NCBI RefSeq assembly: GCF_002843305.1
Contig: NZ_PGSG01000031.1
Location: forward strand, 1-39,433
Direction: 5' to 3'
Length of the DNA stretch: 39,433 nucleotides
Source of the DNA: Streptomyces barkulensis
GTDB taxonomy: Bacteria; Actinomycetota; Actinomycetes; Streptomycetales; Streptomycetaceae
Shown one piece after another: positions 7,795 to 14,475 of the stretch; the first letter of the stretch is position 1, and each line of letters opens with the position of its first letter. Under the pieces are notes generated by a model that worked only from the letters and a program-made list of their open reading frames with translations, was not told the DNA's origin and searched no databases. Both the position numbers and the translations under genes were made by a program.

Positions 7795-9096
7795 ATGACC
7801 GCACACCGATCCGATGCACCCGAGACTCCGCTCCCCACCGGAGCGAACCTGCCGGAGCAGGCGGAGTGGCGCCTGCCGAGCCACCCGCGCAGCGCGGGAC
7901 GCGCGCGGGCCCTGCTGCGCGACGGGCTGAGCGCCTGGAAGGTGCCGGAAGCGGCGGCGGAGACGGCCGTACTGCTGCTGAGCGAGCTGGTGGCCAACGC
8001 CTGCCGCCACGCCCGCACCCCGCCCGGCCGGGAGATCGCCCTGCGCTGCGTGCTCGGCGACCGGGGGCTGCGGGTGGAGGTCTGCGACGCGGGCAACGGC
8101 ATGCCGCGCCCGCGCGGCACGTCGCCGGAGGACGAGTCGGGCCGGGGCCTGGCCCTGGTCGCCGCCCTCTCCGACGCCTGGGGCGCGTACCCGCGCCCCT
8201 GCGGGATCGGCAAGACCGTCTGGTTCGAGCTGCACTGCCGCTGGGAGGCGTGCGGCGTACAGGGGGCTCGGGCGCACCGGTCGGCGGTGTTCCCGACCCG
8301 GTGGGGATCAGCGGGCGGGGATTTCGGCCGCGAGGTCGCGCAGGGTGCGGTAGGCGGTGCGGATGAAGGTGCCGCGCAGGGTGGGGGAGCTGTTGGTCAC
8401 CGCCGCCAGGCCGACGCGGGCGGCCGGGCAGAAGCCGGCGAAGGACGTGAAGCCGCGGGTGCCGCCGGAGTGGAACAGCAGGTCGAACTCGCCGCCGTCG
8501 CGGGCGGTGTGGGTGCGCGCCTTCCAGGCCAGGCACATCCGGTCGCCGCCGGGCGTGGTCGCCCGGGGGCGGGTGACGTCGTGGAGGGCGGTGCGCAGGG
8601 TCTCGTCCGCCTCCGGTGGCGGGGAGAGCAGGACCTCCAGGTAGCGCTGGAGGTCGCGGGCGCTGGAACGCAGCGCGCCCGCGCCCGGCAGGCCCGGGAT
8701 GCGCCAGGGCGGGCGGGGGCGGCCGTGCCAGTGGCCGGTGGCCTGGGGCAGCTCGGGGTCGCAGGTGCTGTCGGCCAGGCCCAGCGGCGTGAGGATCCGG
8801 GTGGCGAGCGCCTCGCCGTACGGGGCGCCGGCCGCGTCCGACAGCAGCCGGCCCAGCAGCCCGACGCCGAAGTTGGAGTAGCGCACCCGCTGCCCGGGAG
8901 GGTGGCGCACCCGGGTCTGGGAGAGGGCGTGCAGCAGGTGGTCGGGGGTGAAGCCCTCGTAGGGGTTGGTGTAGAAGCGGGGCACGGCCCGTGCCAGCAG
9001 CCCCGGCGGGAGAACGGGCAGCCCGGCGGTGTGCGAGGCCAGATGGGCGAGGGTGATCCGGTCGCCGTAGCCCTCGGGCACGGCGGCCGCGGGTAG
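7795..9096 (+). CDS. RsbW-like ATP-binding protein with no stop codon at its domain end
   Basis: The first ~155 residues are a GHKL (HATPase_c_2) domain like anti-sigma kinases: N-box SELVANACRHA, G1 box VCDAGNGMP, and G2 box SGRGLALVAALSDAWG, ending WFELHCRW near 8250. Such small ATPases accompany WhiJ-like HTH and DUF397 genes. Family members stop soon after this point, but here the frame stays open to TAG 9094-9096, reading about 790 bases antisense to the serine hydrolase gene. The extra ~280 residues are probably not functional protein. A shift of one base would give a stop at 8351. A lost stop, a frameshift or a sequencing error in a G-run (for example near 8262) are the alternatives. 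Confidence 0.7.
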   Translation: MTAHRSDAPETPLPTGANLPEQAEWRLPSHPRSAGRARALLRDGLSAWKVPEAAAETAVLLLSELVANACRHARTPPGREIALRCVLGDRGLRVEVCDAGNGMPRPRGTSPEDESGRGLALVAALSDAWGAYPRPCGIGKTVWFELHCRWEACGVQGARAHRSAVFPTRWGSAGGDFGREVAQGAVGGADEGAAQGGGAVGHRRQADAGGRAEAGEGREAAGAAGVEQQVELAAVAGGVGARLPGQAHPVAAGRGRPGAGDVVEGGAQGLVRLRWRGEQDLQVALEVAGAGTQRARARQARDAPGRAGAAVPVAGGLGQLGVAGAVGQAQRREDPGGERLAVRGAGRVRQQPAQQPDAEVGVAHPLPGRVAHPGLGEGVQQVVGGEALVGVGVEAGHGPCQQPRRENGQPGGVRGQMGEGDPVAVALGHGGRG

Positions 9097-9501
9097 GCGT
9101 CCGGTGATCGGGTCGTCGTGGTCCAGCTCGCCCCGGGCCACCGCCTCGGCCAGCAGCAGGGCGGTGAACGTCTTGGTCACCGAGCCGAGTTCGAAGCGGG
9201 TGGCGGCGGACGCGCCCCGGCACAGCGTCCTGGACTCGCCCGCCCGTACCGCCACGACCGCCACCGCGGGGCCGGGCGCGGCGGCGGCGACCGTCTCCAG
9301 GGGGAGGGAGAGCGCGGACTCGGGCCGTGCGGTGGGGGCGGTGGCGGCTTCGGGGCGGGCGGTGCCGGTGGTGGCGGTGTCCGGCCCGGTGTCGGTGGCG
9401 GCTTCGGTGACGGTGTCGGGGGAGGCGTCGGGGGAGGTGTCGGGGCCGGGTTCCCGCTCGGGGCCGGGGCGGGAGGCCGTTTCGGAGGACACCGGGCTCA
9501 C
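8308..9501 (-). CDS. Beta-lactamase-fold serine hydrolase, last gene of the peptide operon
   Basis: This 397-residue protein is a class C beta-lactamase/D-peptidase-fold enzyme. Motif 1 is S107-V-T-K110 in ELGSVTKTFTALL, motif 2 is Y208-S-N210 in RYSNFGVGLL, and motif 3 is HSGG in FHSGGTRGF. No signal peptide is visible, so it should be cytosolic, unlike true beta-lactamases. The first ~65 residues are a low-complexity P-D-T-A region with no family match. The GTG at 9501 overlaps the stop of the upstream gene (GTGA), a sign of coupling. In this setting it may be a peptidase or esterase acting on the operon's peptide; that is inference. Confidence 0.85.
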   Translation of the reverse strand: MSPVSSETASRPGPEREPGPDTSPDASPDTVTEAATDTGPDTATTGTARPEAATAPTARPESALSLPLETVAAAAPGPAVAVVAVRAGESRTLCRGASAATRFELGSVTKTFTALLLAEAVARGELDHDDPITGRLPAAAVPEGYGDRITLAHLASHTAGLPVLPPGLLARAVPRFYTNPYEGFTPDHLLHALSQTRVRHPPGQRVRYSNFGVGLLGRLLSDAAGAPYGEALATRILTPLGLADSTCDPELPQATGHWHGRPRPPWRIPGLPGAGALRSSARDLQRYLEVLLSPPPEADETLRTALHDVTRPRATTPGGDRMCLAWKARTHTARDGGEFDLLFHSGGTRGFTSFAGFCPAARVGLAAVTNSSPTLRGTFIRTAYRTLRDLAAEIPAR

Positions 9502-10433
9502 CGCCGCGCGGCGCGGGAGAGCGCCAGGGTGCCGGCGACGGCCGCGACGACGGTGGGGTGGTGGTGGTCCCGGAAGCGCTGGGCGGCGTCCCCCTCGACC
9601 TCCTTGCCGTCCCGCGGCATCAGCCCGTCCTCGTGCTGCACCGAGGCCAGCTCCTCCCACAGCGCGGGGTCGGCGTAGGGCTCGCGCAGGCAGCTTCCGA
9701 CGATCAGCAGCTCGGTGACGAGGTCCCACTCCTGGACCTCCCGCCAGATGTCCAGCCACACCGGCAGCCAGAGCTGGAGGTACTCCTCCAGGTGCGGCGG
9801 CAGGTCGCCGGGGCGGGCGCCCCAGTCGGTGATGTGGAAGACGGTGTGCGTCACGCAGTAGGCCGTCATCCAGTCGATCACCCACGGCTCGGGGGTGTTG
9901 CCGAGCCAGGTGGCGTCGGTCAGCCGCTTCCAGTCGGTCTCGCGCGCCAGGCCCGTCAGACGGGCGGCGTTGGCGACGGCGAGGCGGCGGTTGGGCACCT
10001 GCTCGACGGCGTCCATCGTGACCAGGCCGCCGAGGTGGTCCAGCAGCGCCTCCAGACGACGGTGGCGGTAGCCGGCGCGGACGAAGTGCGCGTACAGCTC
10101 CAGCGGGTCGACCATCATCATGTAGCGCAGCTGCCGCTCGTAGAGCATGTCGCCGCCGCGCAGCTCCCACCAGGCGAAGTCGAGCAGTTCGCGGGCGGTG
10201 CGCTCCTCGCTCGCGGAGGCCAGCCCCTCGCGCAGCACCAGGGAGGCGGCCAGGGCCGTCTCGCCCAGCGGCTTGTAGATGCTGTCGGGGTCGGCCATGT
10301 CGGAGGTGGTGCCGGGCGGCAGGGTGCCCAGCTCGCAGTGGCGGCGCAGCCAGCCGAGGGCGCGGGTGGCCACCCGGTGCGCCGACCGCCCCACGGGGGC
10401 GGGGGCCGCGGCGGTGGTGCGGGGCGTGCTCAT
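9498..10433 (-). CDS. Unrecognised helical protein (DUF6895-like), operon member
   Basis: This 311-residue protein looks all-helical, with repeated pairs of helices like an alpha/alpha barrel. I recall similar streptomycete proteins under DUF6895, which has no known function, but cannot confirm this. Notable conserved-looking pieces are MADPDSIYKPLGETALAASL, LLDFAWWELRGGDMLYERQ, CVTHTVFHITDWG (possible metal or active-site residues) and the His-rich RFRDHHHPT near the end. No signal peptide or membrane segment is seen. Start ATG 10433 overlaps the previous gene's stop by 4 bases, and its own stop overlaps the hydrolase start, so the three genes are translationally coupled. Confidence 0.75.
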   Translation of the reverse strand: MSTPRTTAAAPAPVGRSAHRVATRALGWLRRHCELGTLPPGTTSDMADPDSIYKPLGETALAASLVLREGLASASEERTARELLDFAWWELRGGDMLYERQLRYMMMVDPLELYAHFVRAGYRHRRLEALLDHLGGLVTMDAVEQVPNRRLAVANAARLTGLARETDWKRLTDATWLGNTPEPWVIDWMTAYCVTHTVFHITDWGARPGDLPPHLEEYLQLWLPVWLDIWREVQEWDLVTELLIVGSCLREPYADPALWEELASVQHEDGLMPRDGKEVEGDAAQRFRDHHHPTVVAAVAGTLALSRAARR

Positions 10434-11209
10434 GCGGTCGGTCCTCCCGGCCTCTGCGGCTGCGTACGGTCCAGCAGGCCGCGGGCGACGGCGGTGTCCA
10501 GCGCGGTGCGCCCGCCTCCCCCGCAGTGCAGTTCGAGGTGCCGCACCAGGGCGGCCGTGTCCAGGTCCGGGCGTGCGCCGTGGTGCGGTGCGCGGGCGAG
10601 CCAGCGGGCCAGGCGGGCCGCGGTGGGGTAGTCGCGGCGGAGCATCGCGCGGGCGGCGCCCCGGCTCAGGTCGCGCAGCCGGTCCAGGGCGGTCTTGTGG
10701 ACGGGGCCGTCGACGTCCGGCAGGGCGAGCGGGGAGAGCTGCGCCATGCTCAGGGACAGCTCGCGCCAGGAGGAGCCGGCGCCGCCGGGGGGCGCCGGCT
10801 CGCGTACGCCCAGGGTGTCCTCGGGGATGTCGGTGGGGGTGTCGGTGTCGGTGAGGGTTTCGCCGGGGGAGCCACCGCCGTACCGCGCGAGGAGCCGCAC
10901 GGTCGTCCAGTCGCGCCACGCGGCCTCGGGCGCGGCGTCCGGAGCGGGCGGAAAGATTCGCAGGGACTCGGCCACCGCCCGGGCGTCGCCGGGCCCGAAG
11001 GGCACTCCGGCCAGCAGCGCGGGGGCGAACACGTCGGGTCCCAGCACCCGTACGGCCGCCAGGGCGACCTTGGGGTCGGGGGCTTCGTCCACCTGGGAGG
11101 CCACCACCGCCGGATCCCCGGCGCCCCGCAGGGCGCCGAGGACGCGGTCGGCCAGACTCTCCACCGCCGCGGCGTAGTCCGTGCGCGATGGGGTGTCCGG
11201 ATTCGGCAT
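10430..11209 (-). CDS. Unknown 259-residue protein of the peptide operon
   Basis: I do not recognise this protein. It is soluble-looking and largely helical, with an acidic, low-complexity centre (TLTDTDTPTDIPEDT) between an N-terminal half rich in Ala/Val (about 10-110) and a C-terminal half that includes SSWRELSLSMAQLSPLALPD and RRDYPTAARLARWLARAPHH. It starts at ATG 11209 behind AGAGGTGGG. It lies 103 bases after the small peptide gene and overlaps the next gene by 4 bases. Its fixed place between peptide and helical protein suggests a shared pathway. Confidence 0.75.
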   Translation of the reverse strand: MPNPDTPSRTDYAAAVESLADRVLGALRGAGDPAVVASQVDEAPDPKVALAAVRVLGPDVFAPALLAGVPFGPGDARAVAESLRIFPPAPDAAPEAAWRDWTTVRLLARYGGGSPGETLTDTDTPTDIPEDTLGVREPAPPGGAGSSWRELSLSMAQLSPLALPDVDGPVHKTALDRLRDLSRGAARAMLRRDYPTAARLARWLARAPHHGARPDLDTAALVRHLELHCGGGGRTALDTAVARGLLDRTQPQRPGGPTA

Positions 11210-11260
11210 CAGTGACCCACCTCTCTTGTTCGGTGTGTCATGTTATGCCGGTTCTGTTCG

Positions 11261-11293
11261 TTCCTGTCGCATCATGCCGCTTCCTGTCGCATC
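11261..11293. repeat. 13-bp direct repeat with 20-bp period
   Basis: TTCCTGTCGCATC occurs at 11261-11273 and 11281-11293. The 20-bp period puts both copies on one face of the DNA. They lie between the peptide gene and the next gene of the operon, with a degenerate third copy near 11251 (GTTCTGTTCG). Confidence 0.75.
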
Positions 11294-11312
11294 CCGCTGT
11301 GGAGCGGTCGCG

Positions 11313-11495
11313 TCACTTCTCCCGCGGCTCCCTGGGGGAGAGCAGGAGCGCGAGCAGCAGCAGGCCGATCGCCTCCGGCGCCCACACGGGCGCGTCGCTG
11401 ACCGGGGCCTCGCGCGTGGTCATCAGGTCGGCGACCATGTCCCGCTCGGCCGGAGCGGCGGGGGCAAGGGTGGTTCCCGTGGTGTGGGTGAGCAT
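11313..11495 (-). CDS. 60-residue peptide with hydrophobic C-terminal part, head of operon
   Basis: This small gene has a near-ideal ribosome site (GAGGAGG, 7 bases before ATG 11495). The product has a polar, Thr/Ala-rich first half (MLTHTTGTTLAPAAPAERD), a conserved-looking middle (MVADLMTTREAPVSDAPVW), a strongly hydrophobic stretch (EAIGLLLLALLLSP, 41-54) and a charged end (REPREK). It has no cysteine. It may be a precursor peptide for the following genes or a single-pass membrane peptide. It begins the four-gene minus-strand operon and no similar family comes to mind. Confidence 0.7.
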   Translation of the reverse strand: MLTHTTGTTLAPAAPAERDMVADLMTTREAPVSDAPVWAPEAIGLLLLALLLSPREPREK

Positions 11496-12227
11496 CTGGG
11501 TCCTCCTCGGTGGGATGCCAGGTGGATGTCGCCGCCCGATGTGGGCGGCTTCACATACGACGTTACGGACGCACCGTTTGATGTGCATATGCGGCCCTGA
11601 TCCGCTTTGCGGGGTTCCGTGTTCCGTGTATGGGGCGGGAGGGGGCGGCTGACCACGGGAGACGAGTCGGGGCGCGCCGGCGTCCCGGGAGGCGCGGGCC
11701 CGGAAGGGCTGTCGAGTATTCACCCGTACGGAGTAGGTGGACGAGGTGCGGAGCGGTCCGCGGCCCGCCGCCCGCACCCGCCGCCCGGGAGCGACCGGGG
11801 GCCGGACGCGCCTGCCGACCGGGCCGTGCGCGCCGTCGGCGCGGGAGTGGTCGGGCGCGCCTGCGGCGGCTGTCCGCTCCCGTGTCAGGGACCCGCGGCG
11901 GATGTCCGGTATCCGGGCACCGGTCGGTGCGAATTCACCGGATGTCCGACGGGCCGTCACGGAGGCGATCCGACGGCTGCATCCGGGCTTTTCCGGACGT
12001 ACACCCCCCGTTCCCCGCGCCGTGGGCCGGCCGGCGGCGGACCGGGGAGGGGACGCAAGGGTTTTCCCCGTATCGGGGCCCGCCGGGGCGTTCCTATGGT
12101 CAGCGGCACCGGAGTTCCGGGCGGAACCGACGTCATGCCCCACCCCGCCCGGAACCCCGGCGCAACCCCCGCACCAGGCACCCCCACTGCCCGGCACGCC
12201 CGGGCAGCTTCGAAAGGAACCCCCCCC
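11496..12227. other. Long divergent non-coding region
   Basis: No convincing gene is seen in these 732 bases, although frames are open by chance. It must carry the promoters of the minus-strand peptide operon and of the subtilase. A small inverted repeat (CCCCG TAT CGGGG, 12066-12078) and a -10-like TATGGT (12095-12100) precede the subtilase start; neither is strong evidence. CGGATGTCCG-like sequences occur twice around 11900-11950. Confidence 0.5.
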
Positions 12228-14057
12228 GTGAAGGCCCCTAGGCGAAGACTGATATCAGTGCTGGCGGCGACCGCCACCCTCATGACCGGAGCAGCCACCG
12301 CATCCGTCGCGACCGCGGCCCCGCAGGCGGGGGAGAAGGCCCCCAAGGCCGGCGAGCAGCGCACCGAACTCCCCGACGCACCCGCGGACGGCGTCATCGT
12401 CGCCTACCGCAACCGCACCGAGACCAAGGCCGCGAACGCCTCCCCGAGCGCGGCCGAGTCCGACTCCGAGGCGAGGGCCGAGGCCCGGGCCAAGGGCAAG
12501 AAGACCGGGCAGAAGCTGAAGTTCGAGCGCCGCCTGGCCACGGGCGCGGCCCTGTACGAGGTGGAGGGCAAGACCTCGAAGGCCGAGATCAACAAGATCG
12601 TCAAGGCCTTCGAGAGCGACCCGGACGTCGCCTACGCCGAGCCCAACACCCGCATGTACGCGATGGCGACCCCCAACGACACGCAGTACGGCAGCCAGTG
12701 GGACCTCTTCGAGTCCACCGCCGGCATGCGCGTGCCCGGAGCCTGGGACAGGTCCACCGGCCAGGGCACGGTCGTCGCCGTCCTGGACACCGGTTACGTC
12801 GCCCACTCCGACCTCGCCGCCAACATCGTCTCCGGCTACGACTTCGTCTCCAACTCCACCAACGCGCGGGACGGCGACGGCCGCGACAGCGACCCCGCCG
12901 ACGAGGGCGACTGGTTCTACGCCGGCGAGTGCGGCGCCACCTACGACAGCGCCTCCTCCTGGCACGGCACCCACGTCGCGGGCACCATCGCCGCGTCGAC
13001 CAACAACGGCAAGGGCATCGCGGGCATCGCCCACGGCGCGAAGATCCAGCCCGTCCGCGTGCTCGCCAAGTGCGGCGGCACCACGGCCGACATCGCCGAC
13101 GCCATCATCTGGGCCTCCGGCGGCACCGTCTACGGCGTCCCGTCCAACCCCACCCCGGCCGACGTGATCAACATGAGCCTGGGCGGTGGCGGCACCTGCT
13201 CCAGCACCTACCAGAACGCGATCAACGGCGCGGTCAACCGCGGCACCACGGTCGTCGTCGCGGCGGGCAACAGCAACACCAACGCCTCCGGCTTCGTCCC
13301 GGCGAACTGCTCCAACGTCATCACCGTCGCCGCCGGCGACCGCGAGGGCAACCGGGCCTCCTACTCCAACTACGGCTCGGTCGTCGACATCACCGCCCCC
13401 GGCGGCGAGACCGCGGTCCGGACCAACGGCATCCTCTCCACGGTGGACTCCGGTTCCACCCGGCCCGCCGGTGAGAGCTACGCCTACTACCAGGGCACCA
13501 GCATGGCCGCCCCGCACATCGCCGGCCTGGCCGCGCTGATGAAGTCGGAGAACTCCTCGCTGAGCCCGTCCCAGATCGAGGGACTGATCAGGTCCAACGC
13601 CCGCACCCTGCCCGGCACCTGCAGCGGCGGCTGCGGCGCCGGCCTGGCCGACGCCGCCGCGACCGTCGCGGCCGCGGGCGGCGACAGCGGCGGCGGTGAG
13701 GACCCGGTCGGCGACACCTACACCAACAGCGCCAACGTCTCCATCACGGACAACAGCGACACCGGTGTCACCTCCCCGATCGCGGTGAGCGGCCGCAGCG
13801 GCTACGCGCCGGCCGACCTCCAGGTCGCCGTCGACATCAAGCACACCTACCGCGGTGACCTGGTCATCGAGCTGGTCGCCCCCGACGGCCGCTACGCCAC
13901 CCTCAAGGAAGCCGCCTACGACAGCGCCGACAACGTGATCGCCACGTACACCGTCGACGCCTCCTCGGTGCTCGCCAACGGCACCTGGAAGCTGCGGGTC
14001 AAGGACGTCTACGCTGGGGACACCGGCTACATCGACTCCTGGAGCCTGACCTTCTGA
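12228..14057 (+). CDS. Secreted S8 subtilisin-like serine protease with P-domain
   Basis: This 609-residue prepro-protease has a Sec signal peptide (about 1-31, RRR then a hydrophobic core, cleavage near ATA-AP), an inhibitor I9-type propeptide (about 52-145), and an S8 catalytic domain (about 150-485) with D187 in AVLDTGY, H246 in WHGTHVAG, oxyanion N348 in AAGNSN and S425 in GTSMAAPH. A glycine-rich linker (484-493) leads to a proprotein-convertase P-domain (about 500-609), a beta-sandwich often involved in stability or substrate binding. The start is GTG 12228 behind AAAGGA. It is alone in its transcript, with a strong hairpin after it. Substrate unknown. Confidence 0.96.
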   Translation: MKAPRRRLISVLAATATLMTGAATASVATAAPQAGEKAPKAGEQRTELPDAPADGVIVAYRNRTETKAANASPSAAESDSEARAEARAKGKKTGQKLKFERRLATGAALYEVEGKTSKAEINKIVKAFESDPDVAYAEPNTRMYAMATPNDTQYGSQWDLFESTAGMRVPGAWDRSTGQGTVVAVLDTGYVAHSDLAANIVSGYDFVSNSTNARDGDGRDSDPADEGDWFYAGECGATYDSASSWHGTHVAGTIAASTNNGKGIAGIAHGAKIQPVRVLAKCGGTTADIADAIIWASGGTVYGVPSNPTPADVINMSLGGGGTCSSTYQNAINGAVNRGTTVVVAAGNSNTNASGFVPANCSNVITVAAGDREGNRASYSNYGSVVDITAPGGETAVRTNGILSTVDSGSTRPAGESYAYYQGTSMAAPHIAGLAALMKSENSSLSPSQIEGLIRSNARTLPGTCSGGCGAGLADAAATVAAAGGDSGGGEDPVGDTYTNSANVSITDNSDTGVTSPIAVSGRSGYAPADLQVAVDIKHTYRGDLVIELVAPDGRYATLKEAAYDSADNVIATYTVDASSVLANGTWKLRVKDVYAGDTGYIDSWSLTF

Positions 14058-14475
14058 GCGAACCGCCCGCCACCGGACGGGAGCGACCGGAACCGGCCCC
14101 AGCGGGCCGTGACCGGCCGGCCCGGCCGGCCACCGGACCGGGGCCCGTCCACCTGACGGGGCGGGCCCCGCACGGTTCCCACCGACGGTCCCCGCCCCCA
14201 CCGGGGATCTCCGGCCGCTGATCCGGACCGCCACCGAGACGGTCCGCACCGGCCGGCAAACCAGGGCCTGCCGGCGCTGCACCCGCCGGCAGGCCCTGAC
14301 GGCTTCCCGGCTCGTCGGCGCCCGATCCGCCGCACCCGCACGGGAATCCACCGGAACCCGCGCCGGAACCTCCGTCGAAAAACCGTCGAACGTCCACGCC
14401 GAAGACCATCGACCGGTAGCCCGTCTCCTCCGTATCCTCGCGGAGCACGGGCATGAACACGACCGGAGGCGGTGT
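14058..14475. other. Intergenic region between subtilase and LuxR gene
   Basis: No gene is supported in these 418 bases. It holds the terminator at 14263-14297, GC-rich inverted repeats at about 14110-14140, and the promoter and ribosome site (GGAGG at about 14465) of the LuxR gene. Confidence 0.6.
14263..14297 (+). terminator. Strong hairpin terminator after the subtilase
   Basis: A perfect 14-bp stem (14263-14276 with 14284-14297) with a 7-base loop (CTGCACC). It is 200 bases after the subtilase stop and insulates the LuxR gene. Confidence 0.75.

Noticed and set aside
6607..8277. One 556-residue minus-strand protein ending in DUF397
   Set aside because: Only its last 80 codons are real; the rest is out of frame with the HTH gene on the same strand. 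The ATGA overlap at 6846-6849 gives the true start.
8308..9501. Antibiotic-resistance beta-lactamase
   Set aside because: Motifs fit the fold, but there is no signal peptide and the gene is coupled to a peptide operon, so a role against beta-lactams is unlikely.
11607..12227. N-terminal extension of about 207 residues on the subtilase
   Set aside because: The extension has no signal or domain, while GTG 12228 has a ribosome site and is followed at once by a proper signal peptide.
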